Origin: an uncultured Paracoccaceae bacterium
Lineage (GTDB): Bacteria; Pseudomonadota; Alphaproteobacteria; Rhodobacterales; Rhodobacteraceae
Length of the DNA stretch: 64,000 bases
Assembly (NCBI GenBank): GCA_947489325.1
Contig: CANLDA010000003.1
Location: 62,001-126,000 of the forward strand
Direction: 5' to 3'
The position numbers and the translations under genes are program-made. Position 1 is the stretch's first letter. Every line of letters begins with the position of its first letter. The notes under the pieces are model-generated. The model searched no databases and was not told where the DNA came from. It worked only from the letters and a program-made list of their open reading frames with translations. Below are positions 7,869 through 17,554 of this stretch, one piece after another.

Positions 7869-8984
7869 TTACGCCTCCATCATTCCGGCATTCAGAATAC
7901 CGCGTGGATCAAACTTTGCCCGAATACCACGCGACACCTTTGCAATGGGTGGAATTTCCGGATGAAACCGCGCAAAGCCCTCTCCTCGAACCAATGTCGC
8001 ATGTCCACCGCGATCCTTTTCAAGAGAGGCACGCACATCTACGTCTACCGCAGTTAAGGCCCAGATCAGCCCCCCGCCCCAGTCATATAACACAGCCTTT
8101 GCATCTAGGCTCCGTACCAGCCTAGGGGCATCCGATGGCTTAACCGATATTCGCCAAACATGGCCGTCGTGATCATGAAACGCCTTTGCATCACGCACCC
8201 AACGCCATTGGCTCGCAATCCGATCTTGGTCAAGTTCAACAGAGCTTTCCCCGAACTCAGACAGTACCTTTTGCAACGCTTTGGCACGATAGGTCACCGA
8301 TTCCTCAAACCCTTCAATACGCAACATCGTGATAGGTTGACCATCACTGCCTTGAGGCGCGTGTGCGGCCCCTGTCACCTCGTATGGTGTACCAAGCGCA
8401 CGTGACATGGCCTGCACAGCGCCCGCATCCGTTAATCCGTGGATCACCACCATCCCGGACTTTTCCGGCGCTGGCAGCACCTTCAGGCTCACCTCGCTCA
8501 GCACCCCCAAGGTGCCCCAACTGCCAGACATCAGTTTCACCAAATCATAACCGGTGACGTTTTTCATGACCCGGCCACCGTTTTTCAAAACCCGCCCCGT
8601 GCCATCCACAAACCGCACGCCAAGACAAAAATCCCGGCAGGCCCCCACGGATATACGACGCGGGCCACTGATATTCCCGGCAACCACGCCACCAATTGTT
8701 GGCGTGCCTGTCGTATTCAACAAACCACTATGATCCATCGGCTCAAACGCCAGCCTCTGCCCTTCTGCCGCCAACATGGCTTCAATCTCTGCAAGCGGCG
8801 TGCCCGCCTGTGCCACAAGTGTCAGTGCACCCGGCTCATAAATTGAAACCCCCGACAGTCCACGGGTATTCAACACTGAACCTGCGCACTGCATTCCGCG
8901 TGTGCCACCCCCCTGTATGGACAAAGGGCCTTCCGCATCCGCAATGATCTGCGCCAGCTCACTTTCTGTTTTCGGTATCAGCAT
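7869..8984 (-). CDS. glcE: Glycolate oxidase FAD-binding subunit GlcE
   Basis: A 371-residue FAD_binding_4 protein, second flavin subunit of glycolate dehydrogenase. It shows the PCMH-type N-terminal fold (PLSIQGGGTRGM, then TIGGVVAGNISGPRRISVGACRDFCLGVRFVDGTG and the TGYDLVKLMSGSWGTLGVLSEVSLKVLP block). The start at 8984 (MLIPKTESEL) matches the family; the open frame extends further upstream but would overlap glcD and has no family resemblance. The upstream spacer is a dispersed hairpin element whose AAGAAGAAG end lies directly in front of the ATG and may act as a weak ribosome site. Confidence 0.93.
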   Translation of the reverse strand: MLIPKTESELAQIIADAEGPLSIQGGGTRGMQCAGSVLNTRGLSGVSIYEPGALTLVAQAGTPLAEIEAMLAAEGQRLAFEPMDHSGLLNTTGTPTIGGVVAGNISGPRRISVGACRDFCLGVRFVDGTGRVLKNGGRVMKNVTGYDLVKLMSGSWGTLGVLSEVSLKVLPAPEKSGMVVIHGLTDAGAVQAMSRALGTPYEVTGAAHAPQGSDGQPITMLRIEGFEESVTYRAKALQKVLSEFGESSVELDQDRIASQWRWVRDAKAFHDHDGHVWRISVKPSDAPRLVRSLDAKAVLYDWGGGLIWALTAVDVDVRASLEKDRGGHATLVRGEGFARFHPEIPPIAKVSRGIRAKFDPRGILNAGMMEA

Positions 8985-9047
8985 CTTCTTCTTGGTCCAA
9001 ATATCCTGGGGTGAATGGGCCTTTGGCCCAGAGGGGCAAAGCCCCTC
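8985..9047 (-). repeat. Dispersed hairpin element, copy B, in the glcD-glcE spacer
   Basis: On the minus strand two perfect hairpins sit side by side (GAGGGGC-TTT-GCCCCTC, then TGGGCC-AAA-GGCCCA), followed by TTCACCCCAGGATATTTGG and ACCAAGAAGAAG up to the glcE ATG. The plan matches the element after gabD at 841-890. The first stem overlaps the glcD stop codon. Within the operon it could stabilise the 3' end of glcD mRNA or tune the ratio of subunits. Confidence 0.5.
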
Positions 9048-10485
9048 ATCGTGAAACCGCGCGTCTGGACGCACTGGATGCCAATGGAAAAACCTTGGCC
9101 GGATTAAGCAACCATTTAGGATCGAACACATCCTTCACAGCCATCTGGATATCCAAGTCATCCGCCCCATATTGATCCACCATCAAATCCCGCTTCTCGA
9201 TACCCACGCCGTGTTCTCCTGTCAGGCAGCCACCCACCTCGACACACAAACGCAGGATATCGGCACCAAAGGCTTCGCATTTCTCCAGATCACCGGGTTT
9301 GTTGGCATCAAACAAGATTAATGGATGCATATTCCCGTCTCCTGCATGAAACACGTTGCCAACACCCAGCCCGTATTTCTGACTCATCTCTCCGATACGG
9401 CGCAGCACATGGGGCAATTCTGATACGGGAATCGTGCCGTCCAAGCACATATAGTCATTGATCTGCCCCATCGCGCCAAAAGCGGATTTGCGGCCCAACC
9501 AGATTTTCGCGCTTTCCTCGGCAGACCCGCTTTCGCGCAGTTCAACCGGATTATGCAGCCGTGCAATATTTACAATTCGACTCAACTGGGCGTCTATTTC
9601 GGCGTCGCTGCCTTCGACCTCGACAATCAGTAATGCTTCACAATCAGGATACCCAGCCCCAGAAAAGGCTTCGGTTGCACGAATGCAAGGGCGATCCATG
9701 AATTCAATGGCAACCGGCAGGATACCAGCCTTGATAATGTCGGACACGCAGGCCCCTGCAACCTCATTTCTGTCAAATCCGATTAACACTGGGCGGGCCC
9801 CTTCGGGTTTACGCAAGATGCGCAACGTGGCCTCTGTCACCACGCCCAACTGCCCTTCGGACCCGCAGATCACACCCAGCAGATCAAGCCCGCCTGCATC
9901 CAGATGCGCCCCACCGATTTCAACGACCTCGCCATCCATCATGACCATGGTGACCCCCATCAGATTGTTGGTCGTCACCCCGTATTTCAAACAATGCGCC
10001 CCACCCGAATTCATCGCGATATTGCCCGCAATGGCGCAGGCAAGCTGACTTGAGGGATCGGGCGCATAAAAGAAACCCTCTTCCTCAACCGCACCTGTCA
10101 CACTTAGGTTCGTGCGCCCGGTTTGCACGCGAATGAACCGATTGTCATAATCAGTTTCAAGCACCTCGTTCATCCGTGCCACCCCAAGAATGATCGCATC
10201 TGCCGTGGGCATTGCCCCACCGGCAAGTGACGTGCCTGCACCGCGTGGCACCACAGGAACACCTTCAGCATGACAAATGCGCAGCACATCTGACACCTCT
10301 TGCGTAGTCGTTGGCAGAACCACAGCCAGCGGCGGGCAACGGTAAGCCGTCAGCGCATCGCATTCATATGCCCGAGTTTCGGACAGCTCTGAAATCACAG
10401 TTTCAGGCGGCAAGACCGAGCGAAGTCGCGCCACGATCCTATCTTTGCGCGCCAGAATGCGGGCATCTGGTTCTGGCATTTCCAT
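9046..10485 (-). CDS. glcD: Glycolate oxidase subunit GlcD (FAD-linked)
   Basis: A 479-residue catalytic flavoprotein of glycolate dehydrogenase. It has the FAD_binding_4 domain (PRGAGTSLAGGAMP, about residue 80 onward; APDPSSQLACAIAGNIAMNSGG) and the FAD-oxidase C-terminal domain with VFHAGDGNMHPLI and GGCLTGEHGVG. The start at 10485 (MEMPEPDARIL) is preceded by TTTGGGGTGA. It is the first gene of the glc operon and diverges from a small secreted-protein gene, so the promoter lies in 10486-10616. No glcC-type regulator is adjacent. Confidence 0.95.
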   Translation of the reverse strand: MEMPEPDARILARKDRIVARLRSVLPPETVISELSETRAYECDALTAYRCPPLAVVLPTTTQEVSDVLRICHAEGVPVVPRGAGTSLAGGAMPTADAIILGVARMNEVLETDYDNRFIRVQTGRTNLSVTGAVEEEGFFYAPDPSSQLACAIAGNIAMNSGGAHCLKYGVTTNNLMGVTMVMMDGEVVEIGGAHLDAGGLDLLGVICGSEGQLGVVTEATLRILRKPEGARPVLIGFDRNEVAGACVSDIIKAGILPVAIEFMDRPCIRATEAFSGAGYPDCEALLIVEVEGSDAEIDAQLSRIVNIARLHNPVELRESGSAEESAKIWLGRKSAFGAMGQINDYMCLDGTIPVSELPHVLRRIGEMSQKYGLGVGNVFHAGDGNMHPLILFDANKPGDLEKCEAFGADILRLCVEVGGCLTGEHGVGIEKRDLMVDQYGADDLDIQMAVKDVFDPKWLLNPAKVFPLASSASRRAVSR

Positions 10486-10616
10486 CGTTGTCACCCCAAA
10501 ATAAACATTGGTAAAAAAATATAACCAATTTACAAAGTTACGCAAGAAACTTCGAAAAGCTGCCATCCCACAACAAAGTGAGCGCGTTTCATGGAAAGGT
10601 ATTGCATACTGCACAC

Positions 10617-10967
10617 ATGAGACTTTTGACACTAACCGCCCTCATCTGCGCCGCGCCCGCGCTTGCTGATCCTCCGACCATTGAGACCATTCAGGCACAT
10701 CACTCTGCCGGAACATGGCGGTTTGATGTAACGCTGCGCCACCCTGACACAGGATGGGATCACTATGCCGATGGCTGGCGCGTGCTTGATAAACAGGGCA
10801 ATGTGCTGGGTACGCGGATATTGCATCATCCACATGAACACGAACAACCATTCACCCGATCATTATCCGGAGTGGATATTCCCGATGGTGTGGGCATGGT
10901 GTTGATCGAAGCAAAATGTTCGGTCGATGGGTGGAGTTCAGAGAAATTCAGCGTGACGCTGAAATAA
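10617..10967 (+). CDS. Small secreted protein of unknown function
   Basis: A 116-residue protein with a clear signal peptide (MRLLTLTALICAAPALA, cleaved before DPPTIE). The mature part of about 99 residues is probably a beta-sandwich, with conserved-looking WRFDVTLRHPDTGWDHYADGW, RILHHPHEHEQPF (histidine-rich) and a C-terminal VTLK. The HPHEHE cluster could bind metal, which is speculation. The start at 10617 is preferred because it begins the signal peptide. It is divergent from glcD. Confidence 0.75.
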   Translation: MRLLTLTALICAAPALADPPTIETIQAHHSAGTWRFDVTLRHPDTGWDHYADGWRVLDKQGNVLGTRILHHPHEHEQPFTRSLSGVDIPDGVGMVLIEAKCSVDGWSSEKFSVTLK

Positions 10968-10982
10968 CATCCTGATCAAACA

Positions 10983-11018
10983 AAAACACCCCAGCCAATT
11001 TCCGGACCAGGGCGTTTT
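10983..11018 (-). terminator. Terminator of leuB (possibly bidirectional)
   Basis: On the minus strand AAAACGCCC pairs with GGGTGTTTT (one G-U pair) and is followed by TGTTTG. Read on the plus strand it has one A-C mismatch and could also end the small secreted-protein gene. Confidence 0.6.
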
Positions 11019-11039
11019 AACTTTAGTGCGATGTAAAGC

Positions 11040-12143
11040 TTACAGGCTGGCGTCCAACGCGGCGAGAATCACATCACCCATTTCGCTGGTGGACAGCGGT
11101 GTGCCACCTTCTGGGCCCATCAGATCGCCAGTACGTGCGCCATCTGCCAGAACCTTTTCAACCGCAGCTTCAAGGCGCGCGGCCTCTTCACCCTGATCAA
11201 AGCTGTAGCGCAGTGCCATGGCAAAACTGAGGATACAGGCGATGGGGTTGGCTTTGCCTTCACCCGCGATGTCAGGGGCAGACCCGTGTACGGGTTCATA
11301 CAGCGCCTTGGGGCGACCGCTTTCCATTGGTGCACCCAAAGAAGCGGATGGCAACATGCCCAATGACCCGGTCAGCATCGCCGCGCAATCCGACAGGATG
11401 TCGCCAAACAGGTTATCGGTCAGGATAACGTCGAACTGCTTTGGGGCGCGCACAAGCTGCATCGCGCCGTTATCGGCATACATGTGGCTCAGCTCGACCT
11501 CGGGGTATTCTTTGCCGACACGGGTGGCCACTTCGCGCCACAGAATACCGGATTCCATGACGTTGGCTTTTTCCATCGAACAGACTTTTTTGCCCCGACG
11601 CATCGCCAGTTCAAAGGCAGAGCGTGCTGCGCGCTCGATCTCACTTTCGGTGTAACGCTGGGTGTTGATGCCAACCCGTTCGTTACCTTCCTCAAAAATG
11701 CCACGCGGTTCGCCGAAATACACGCCAGAGGTCAGTTCGCGCACGATCATGATGTCCAGTCCAGCAACGATATCCTTTTTCAGAGATGAGAAATCCGCCA
11801 GCGCATCGAAACATTGTGCCGGACGCAGGTTGGAAAACAAATCCATTTCCTTGCGCAAGCGCAGCAGGCCGCGTTCTGGCTTTACGCTGAAATCTAGTTC
11901 GTCATATTTCGGACCACCAACGGCACCCAACAAAACTGCGTCAACCTCTTGCGCTTTGGCCATGGTGTCATCGTGCAGCGGAACACCGTGGGCGTCATTT
12001 GCCGCGCCACCAACAAGGTCTTCGGACACGTCAAAGTTCAGGCCACGTTTGTCGCCGTACCAACCGATGATACGTTTAACCTGACCCATGACTTCGGGGC
12101 CGATGCCGTCACCGGCGAGGATAAGAAGCGAAGGGTTGCTCAT
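11040..12143 (-). CDS. leuB: 3-isopropylmalate dehydrogenase
   Basis: A 367-residue NAD-dependent decarboxylating dehydrogenase, third step of leucine synthesis. The family N-terminus ([14 protein letters not shown]), the substrate loop [30 protein letters not shown], and the metal-binding and NAD segments [25 protein letters not shown] and [18 protein letters not shown] are all intact. The start at 12143 (MSNPSLLI) is standard. It lies 2.4 kb from leuCD on the same strand, separated by two unrelated genes, so it is probably expressed separately. A terminator follows. Confidence 0.97.
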   Translation of the reverse strand: MSNPSLLILAGDGIGPEVMGQVKRIIGWYGDKRGLNFDVSEDLVGGAANDAHGVPLHDDTMAKAQEVDAVLLGAVGGPKYDELDFSVKPERGLLRLRKEMDLFSNLRPAQCFDALADFSSLKKDIVAGLDIMIVRELTSGVYFGEPRGIFEEGNERVGINTQRYTESEIERAARSAFELAMRRGKKVCSMEKANVMESGILWREVATRVGKEYPEVELSHMYADNGAMQLVRAPKQFDVILTDNLFGDILSDCAAMLTGSLGMLPSASLGAPMESGRPKALYEPVHGSAPDIAGEGKANPIACILSFAMALRYSFDQGEEAARLEAAVEKVLADGARTGDLMGPEGGTPLSTSEMGDVILAALDASL

Positions 12144-12252
12144 GTTCGATTCCGTTCTTTCAAAATGCGTCACCACGGCCTAGCTGCGCAGGCCTGAAAG
12201 ATCAAGAAACATAGGGAGATTATTCAATCTTCAGACCTAAAATACCAAACAC

Positions 12253-13299
12253 TCAATAAGAAATATCAACCCAAACCAATCTGTGATGACTGGCGGCGGT
12301 ACCTTGGTATTCCAGCAGATTATGATCGATCGCGTCAGAGGACGGCCAAAACACACCGCTATCCTCTATGACCAAGTTGCGGGATGGCAGCACATAGTCC
12401 ACCCGAAGCTGCGATGGTGTCAGGTCCGGCCAGTCTGCTGTGGCAAATGGTGCATGCTGTAAATACCCCTGAGGCAATGGGTCCTGAACCATTGGATGGC
12501 GCAGCAACTGCCGAATGGCCGTACGGTCCCCTTTGCCGCGTATTGGATCCGTGTTGGCGATGCCAAGAATAACAAACGGGGCCTTGGGGGGCGCGTCCAG
12601 CTCTCCATCCAGATAACGCAGCCAGAATCTGATTTCATCAGCATTGCGCAACCCGTTGCGATCCTCGGGGCCATCAAATACTGGGGGCGTTGCATGAAAC
12701 GCCATCAAATGCAGTGGGGGCTTTGATCCGATCAGGATCGGCACAACCCAATGTGCCGTGCTGGACAGTCTTTGAATGGCCTGTGCTTCTTGGGATGGAA
12801 ACGGGGCGCCTTTCCATATCGGCAAACGTGCTTGCGGCAGGTCACGCCACAACATGTCAGAAAAGTTCAGAACGCCTGCCTGATCAATTGGGAAACGTGA
12901 CAAGATGGCCATGCCGTCCTGACCTGAAAACACACCATATCCCTGACTGTCCCTTGGCCCGTCGCGACGCCCATCACCATCCATATCAAGCCCGGTACGC
13001 ATCCCCGTATTGGGGCGCGCACTGAACATATAGGGATAGTGGACACCAGCCTTTGAGATCGCTTCCCGCAACGCACGCAAACCATGCCAGTCATGATCAT
13101 AATCAACGCCCTGCAACAGAATGACATCGGGTGCCGTGTGGGCAATAACTTGCGCCACAGCCTTGGCTTGCGGATCATCCCTCAGGATGTCGCGCAGCAT
13201 CAAACCCGGCCCTTTGCGTGATAATTCGGTATCAAAGGTAGCAATGCGTAAGATGTCTGTCGCGCCCTCAGAGGCACAAAAGATTCCGGCACACAGCAC
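12253..13299 (-). CDS. Endonuclease/exonuclease/phosphatase-family protein, probably exported
   Basis: About 350 residues of the EEP fold: ILRIATFDTELSRKGPG at the N-terminus, APDVILLQGVDYDHD (a Q replaces the usual E of the metal site), MDGDGRRDGPRDSQGYGVFSGQDGMAILSR, LHLMAFHATPPVFDGPEDRNGLRNADEI, and the C-terminal LRVDYVLPS and SSHHRLVWVD-type ends. The start is uncertain. GTG at 13299 is the nearest conventional codon, but a full signal-peptide-like segment (RFLIVLCAGIFCASEGA) begins at 13311, right after an ATA codon at 13314 that overlaps the upstream stop as TAATA. The substrate is unknown. Confidence 0.8.
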   Translation of the reverse strand: MLCAGIFCASEGATDILRIATFDTELSRKGPGLMLRDILRDDPQAKAVAQVIAHTAPDVILLQGVDYDHDWHGLRALREAISKAGVHYPYMFSARPNTGMRTGLDMDGDGRRDGPRDSQGYGVFSGQDGMAILSRFPIDQAGVLNFSDMLWRDLPQARLPIWKGAPFPSQEAQAIQRLSSTAHWVVPILIGSKPPLHLMAFHATPPVFDGPEDRNGLRNADEIRFWLRYLDGELDAPPKAPFVILGIANTDPIRGKGDRTAIRQLLRHPMVQDPLPQGYLQHAPFATADWPDLTPSQLRVDYVLPSRNLVIEDSGVFWPSSDAIDHNLLEYQGTAASHHRLVWVDISY

Positions 13300-13313
13300 T
13301 ATCAGAAAACGTA

Positions 13314-14147
13314 TTAGATAACTTGCAGCCCTTTGGCCGCGGCATAGGCACGCTTGCGATTCTGATCTATCAACTCTGCCACGCGCCCCATTGCAAGGCC
13401 TCGCATAATCAGACTTGCCGGAATGAATGCCCATGCGCTCATCGTCCAGATCAGAGTTTGCGGATCGTCCAGATAAATCGGATCGACCCAATCGGACATC
13501 ATTTTAATAATGGCCGGTATTAAGAATGGCATAAGAAACCCTAACGCAATGTTAAGACGGCCATCCCGTTGCAAGCGCGGCAATACATCCCCGCCAGCTG
13601 TTGGATCAAACAAAGGCAGGTTGATCCATACATTAAATGCCCCGTTTCGCGCAGGCCACCCCAATATCCGCATTTGAATAAAGAACACTGCCAGCGTCAG
13701 CAGCGAAATCATATAAGACAGCCCAGAGGCCGTGCGCACTGCAACAACCAATTCATGCGAGGCGTTGTCAGGCAACATAATGACCATCAGACGCACCGGC
13801 GAATAGGGGAAGTCAATCAAATGCCCGACCAAAATGCCAAGGTTGCTTAAGAAATTGGTCAGTACCGTTGGCTCTATGCGCCCCCGCGAAATCACCGACA
13901 GGCTGAATACCGTCAAGAAAATCGCCAAAAACCGCAGACGATTAAATGGCGACGCATAACGGAATTCAACGATGCTGGGATAGGTGGCAAAATATTCGAT
14001 GAAAATCAGCGAGCCAGCAAAGATCGAAAACAAAATCACGATGTGTGTCGCATCAGAGCTGACATTTGGCAGCACCAATGCTGGTGTGGCCACCAAAAGG
14101 GCCACCAGCAATGCACGTGTCAGTGCCTTGATCAGCTTTGAAATCAC
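13314..14147 (-). CDS. Conserved integral membrane protein
   Basis: A 277-residue protein with about six membrane segments (near residues 8-27, 35-54, 70-88, 95-112, 140-165, 195-215 and 235-255, the exact number uncertain). No motif of a known transporter or enzyme was recognised. Its stop overlaps the first base of the possible ATA start of the next gene, so the two probably form a pair. Function unknown. Confidence 0.75.
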   Translation of the reverse strand: MISKLIKALTRALLVALLVATPALVLPNVSSDATHIVILFSIFAGSLIFIEYFATYPSIVEFRYASPFNRLRFLAIFLTVFSLSVISRGRIEPTVLTNFLSNLGILVGHLIDFPYSPVRLMVIMLPDNASHELVVAVRTASGLSYMISLLTLAVFFIQMRILGWPARNGAFNVWINLPLFDPTAGGDVLPRLQRDGRLNIALGFLMPFLIPAIIKMMSDWVDPIYLDDPQTLIWTMSAWAFIPASLIMRGLAMGRVAELIDQNRKRAYAAAKGLQVI

Positions 14148-14458
14148 TGCCCGATCCCTTCAAACTGGAGCGTCGCGATTCATTGCCGCGAACTTTTTCC
14201 AACTTGTTGCGCCCTATTCTGGGCATTTGCCTCATTCTTGCCTTAATGTTGCAGGGATTTGCTATGTTCCTCAAGACATTGTTTGTCCGATTGGTAAATT
14301 CGTTAACTTCACTGTCTAAGTGGTGCGCGAATGCATCAATATTAAAAGAGAAAACGCATTAAAAATAGTGAGATACAAGATGTAGTGGCAGTAATATCAT
14401 CATCCACCACCTAGTAAATACAGTCAAATCACACCGCACCTTTGGGTTGCGACATCAA
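14148..14458. other. Intergenic region upstream of the membrane-protein gene
   Basis: No convincing gene. It should hold the promoter of the minus-strand membrane-protein/EEP pair. AT-rich stretches lie at 14335-14420. A plus-strand frame from 14138 encodes one hydrophobic stretch but has poor start context and was not accepted. Confidence 0.5.
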
Positions 14459-14490
14459 AAAAGGCACGCCTCTAAAGAAGCGCGCCTTTT
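14453..14490 (-). terminator. Rho-independent terminator of the leuC-leuD operon
   Basis: On the minus strand AAAAGGCGCGC pairs with GCGTGCCTTTT (one G-U pair) around a 10-base loop and runs into TTTTTTGATG, 24 bases after the leuD stop. Confidence 0.85.
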
Positions 14491-14514
14491 CAAATTATGG
14501 TCAGAATGCGGCGC

Positions 14515-15120
14515 TTAGACCCAAGGATATGCAGCAGATGCCTTGGTTTCGAATGCATCTATGGCCTCGACCTTTTCCATGGTCAGACCGATGTCATCCA
14601 AGCCATTCAACAGGCAATGCTTTTTGAACGCATCAACCTCAAACGCGACGGTTTCACCATCTGACATGGTGATTTCCTGCGCGTCCAGATCAATGGTCAT
14701 CCGAGCATTTTCACCTTTTTCTGCATCCGCCATCAGCGCATCCACCTGCTCTTGCGGCAAAACAATTGGCAGGATGCCATTCTTAAAGCAGTTGTTGAAA
14801 AAGATGTCGGCAAAGGACGTGGATATCACACATTTGATACCGAAATCCTTGATTGCCCAAGGGGCATGTTCGCGCGATGATCCGCACCCAAAATTATCAC
14901 CAGCCACCAGAATTTCGGCGTTCCGGTACTGGGGTTTGTTCAGCACGAAATCAGGCAATTCATTACCTTCGCGATCATACCGCATTTCGTCAAACAGGTT
15001 CACGCCAAACCCGGTGCGCTGAATAGATTTCAGGAACACTTTGGGGATGATCATGTCCGTGTCGATATTCACCAACGGCATTGGTGCCGCAATTCCGGTG
15101 AGCTTTTCATATTTTTCCAT
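14515..15120 (-). CDS. leuD: 3-isopropylmalate dehydratase small subunit
   Basis: A 201-residue swivelling domain that with LeuC isomerises 2-isopropylmalate to 3-isopropylmalate. Family motifs are the start [43 protein letters not shown] and [17 protein letters not shown]. The ATG at 15120 has GAGGAG at the right distance upstream. An 84-base spacer separates it from the glycosyltransferase-like gene that sits between leuC and leuD. Confidence 0.97.
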   Translation of the reverse strand: MEKYEKLTGIAAPMPLVNIDTDMIIPKVFLKSIQRTGFGVNLFDEMRYDREGNELPDFVLNKPQYRNAEILVAGDNFGCGSSREHAPWAIKDFGIKCVISTSFADIFFNNCFKNGILPIVLPQEQVDALMADAEKGENARMTIDLDAQEITMSDGETVAFEVDAFKKHCLLNGLDDIGLTMEKVEAIDAFETKASAAYPWV

Positions 15121-15204
15121 TTCCAAACTCCTCAGTCTGAAGAATGCACCTCTTGATGCAGTAGGTTGCGGAACGGTTGGCCGCAAACGGCCATCCTGTG
15201 TATT

Positions 15205-16077
15205 TCAATGCGCCCATTCTGTTTGGCGCGGAGTAGAACGAGGCGTCAGCCCATAAGGGGCAAAATCAAATCCGATATCTTCGGCAAACTCCGCCATAAA
15301 GCTGCCCACAAGAGGGACACGTTTTTTATGACCACGGCGGATCTTTGAAGAATACAGATGCAGGCCCATAGTGTGTTTTGTGATCCACCCATCAAGCCCG
15401 CCGTGTGGATTGAAGAACACATCATTTAACACCCAAGGCACTGGATTCAGCACCTCAAACGGGACAGCATTTTGATCCTCGCCATGTTTGATCAGCATAT
15501 ACGTCAAGGCGCGGGGTCCCAGCAACGGCGTGATGATCTCACTTGCACCAAGGAGTCGCTCATTTTCGGGCAGCGCCATAACCTTAGATAGCGCCCTTTT
15601 AGGCAACCATTCAGGCACATAGGCCGGGTCCGAAAAGCACGCAATCAACTCATTCAGCGCAGGCGAATCCTTTGGCAGGCGCAAAACACCGTTGTTGATG
15701 TCTGCCCCTGGATATTCGTAGCCGACCAAATATCCCGCACGCACCGCAAACGGGCGATAGCAAAGCACATCAAGGTCAGACCAGATCATATCCGTGTCAC
15801 GCACCATGGTCAGGCGAAAAATATCTGCAAACACCTGAGGACGGGCAGACGCAAGGAAGCTGTCGGAATAGTCAAATATCTCGCGCGCTGGCACAAGATC
15901 AACATCCTCCAACCCGGTCATGTCAGGGGTGTCAGTATGAAACAGGGTCACTTTGTGCCCCTGTTTCATAAAAGACCTCATCGACATAGCCGCAACCCAG
16001 CTAAGGGTCTTGCCAACCCAAAGCATGCCAATCGGGGGCAAATCCGAAGTTTCGGTATTTGTCCCGCCTGCCGTCAT
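15205..16077 (-). CDS. Glycosyltransferase-like protein (DXD sugar-binding, GT32-like) between leuC and leuD
   Basis: A 290-residue protein with no signal peptide. It has the features of a family-32/OCH1-like transferase: MLWVGKTLSWVAAMSMRSFMKQGHKVTLFH at the N-terminus, FADIFRLTMV followed by W-S-DLDVLCY (a DXD-type nucleotide-sugar/metal motif near residue 101) and a later NNGVLRLPK segment typical of these folds. Its start overlaps the leuC stop by one base (TGATG), so it is translationally coupled into the leucine operon. The acceptor is unknown, and no link with leucine synthesis is evident. Confidence 0.75.
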   Translation of the reverse strand: MTAGGTNTETSDLPPIGMLWVGKTLSWVAAMSMRSFMKQGHKVTLFHTDTPDMTGLEDVDLVPAREIFDYSDSFLASARPQVFADIFRLTMVRDTDMIWSDLDVLCYRPFAVRAGYLVGYEYPGADINNGVLRLPKDSPALNELIACFSDPAYVPEWLPKRALSKVMALPENERLLGASEIITPLLGPRALTYMLIKHGEDQNAVPFEVLNPVPWVLNDVFFNPHGGLDGWITKHTMGLHLYSSKIRRGHKKRVPLVGSFMAEFAEDIGFDFAPYGLTPRSTPRQTEWAH

Positions 16078-17483
16078 CAGATCAGATCTCTGATATCCGT
16101 CAGCTTCCCAGTCAAAGCTGCTGCAGCGGCCATGGCTGGTGACACAAGATGCGTACGCCCCTTATACCCCTGACGGCCTTCAAAGTTGCGATTTGAAGTT
16201 GCTGCGCAACGCTCGCCTTCTGACAACTGATCTGGGTTCATAGCCAGACACATCGAACATCCCGCCATACGCCATTCAAAACCTGCATCCGCGAAAATCT
16301 CTGCAAGACCTTCTTCTTCGGCTTGCGCCCGCACAAGACCAGAACCGGGCACGATCATGGCGCGCATACCGTCCTTGATCTTTTTGCCTTTAACAACCTC
16401 AGCCACAGCACGCAAATCTTCAATACGGCCATTGGTGCAGGATCCGATAAACACGGTGTCGATTTCGATGTCAGTAAGTTTCTGGCCGGGGGTCAAGCCC
16501 ATATATTCCAATGAACGACGGGCCGCATCGACCTTACCGCCTTCGAAATCTTCGGGGCTTGGTACAATCCCAGTGATTGGCAGAACGTCCTCTGGCGAGG
16601 TCCCCCATGTGACAACAGGTTGAATGTCTTCGCCTTTCAGCGTGACAACCTTGTCAAAATGCGCGCCTTCGTCGGTGAACAGGGTTTTCCAATACTCAAC
16701 CGCCTGCTCCCATGCGCCTGCTTTCGGGGCATGAGGGCGACCTTTGCAATAAGCAAAGGTGGTTTCGTCAGGCGCAATAAGCCCTGCACGTGCACCGCCT
16801 TCGATGGCCATGTTGCAAACGGTCATGCGCCCTTCCATCGACAGGTCACGGATCGCTTCGCCGCAATATTCGATGACATATCCAGTGCCGCCAGCTGTAC
16901 CGGTTTCACCGATTACGGCAAGTGTGATGTCCTTGGCGGTCACGCCCGGCAACAATTTGCCTGTAATTTCCACCTTCATGTTTTTGGATTTCTTCTGGAT
17001 CAGCGTCTGAGTGGCCAGAACATGTTCCACCTCGGATGTCCCGATACCATGCGCCAGTGCACCAAATGCACCGTGTGTCGCTGTATGGCTGTCGCCACAC
17101 ACAACGGTCATACCGGGCAATGTCCAACCTTGTTCAGGGCCAACGATGTGTACAATACCCTGACGCACGTCAGACACAGGATAATAATGCACGCCAAATT
17201 CCTTGGCGTTCTTATCCAATGCCGCAACCTGAATGCGGCTTTCTTCGGTCATTTGCGCAGGGTCTTCACGACCTGCCGTTGTAGGCACGTTGTGATCTGG
17301 CACCGCGATAGTTTTTTCAGGGGCACGCACAGTGCGGCCTGTCATACGCAAACCTTCAAAGGCTTGTGGGCTGGTCACTTCGTGAACGAGATGGCGGTCG
17401 ATATAAAGCAAACAGGTGCCGTCTTCGGCCTCATGCGCGACATGCGCATCCCAGATTTTATCATAGAGCGTTTTGGGGGACAT
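16077..17483 (-). CDS. leuC: 3-isopropylmalate dehydratase large subunit
   Basis: A 468-residue aconitase-fold subunit with the [4Fe-4S] cluster. The ligands are visible in FIGSCTNGR and [43 protein letters not shown] and [10 protein letters not shown] are diagnostic. The start at 17483 is preceded by GGAGAGG. It is the first large gene of leuC-glycosyltransferase-leuD. A 28-codon reading frame and a strong hairpin precede it and may act as a leader. Confidence 0.97.
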   Translation of the reverse strand: MSPKTLYDKIWDAHVAHEAEDGTCLLYIDRHLVHEVTSPQAFEGLRMTGRTVRAPEKTIAVPDHNVPTTAGREDPAQMTEESRIQVAALDKNAKEFGVHYYPVSDVRQGIVHIVGPEQGWTLPGMTVVCGDSHTATHGAFGALAHGIGTSEVEHVLATQTLIQKKSKNMKVEITGKLLPGVTAKDITLAVIGETGTAGGTGYVIEYCGEAIRDLSMEGRMTVCNMAIEGGARAGLIAPDETTFAYCKGRPHAPKAGAWEQAVEYWKTLFTDEGAHFDKVVTLKGEDIQPVVTWGTSPEDVLPITGIVPSPEDFEGGKVDAARRSLEYMGLTPGQKLTDIEIDTVFIGSCTNGRIEDLRAVAEVVKGKKIKDGMRAMIVPGSGLVRAQAEEEGLAEIFADAGFEWRMAGCSMCLAMNPDQLSEGERCAATSNRNFEGRQGYKGRTHLVSPAMAAAAALTGKLTDIRDLI

Positions 17484-17528
17484 GGGTCCTCTCCGTTTTG
17501 ATTTGAATTGGCAAATGGCTGCAAATCA

Positions 17529-17547
17529 GGCGCAGGATTCCTGCGCC
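17529..17547 (-). promoter_or_regulatory. Hairpin in the leuC leader
   Basis: GGCGCAGG and CCTGCGCC form a perfect 8-bp stem with a 3-base loop, 7 bases after the stop of the short leader frame and 45 bases before leuC. No T-run follows. A weaker stem (CTCG.CGCT/AGCGCGAG) spans the last leader codons just upstream. Confidence 0.45.
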
Positions 17548-17554
17548 CTCGCGC

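Noticed and set aside
14138-14362. Plus-strand frame of 74 residues with one hydrophobic stretch, upstream of leuD's end
   Set aside because: Weak TTG start without a ribosome site, overlap with the start of the divergent membrane-protein gene, and no recognisable family.
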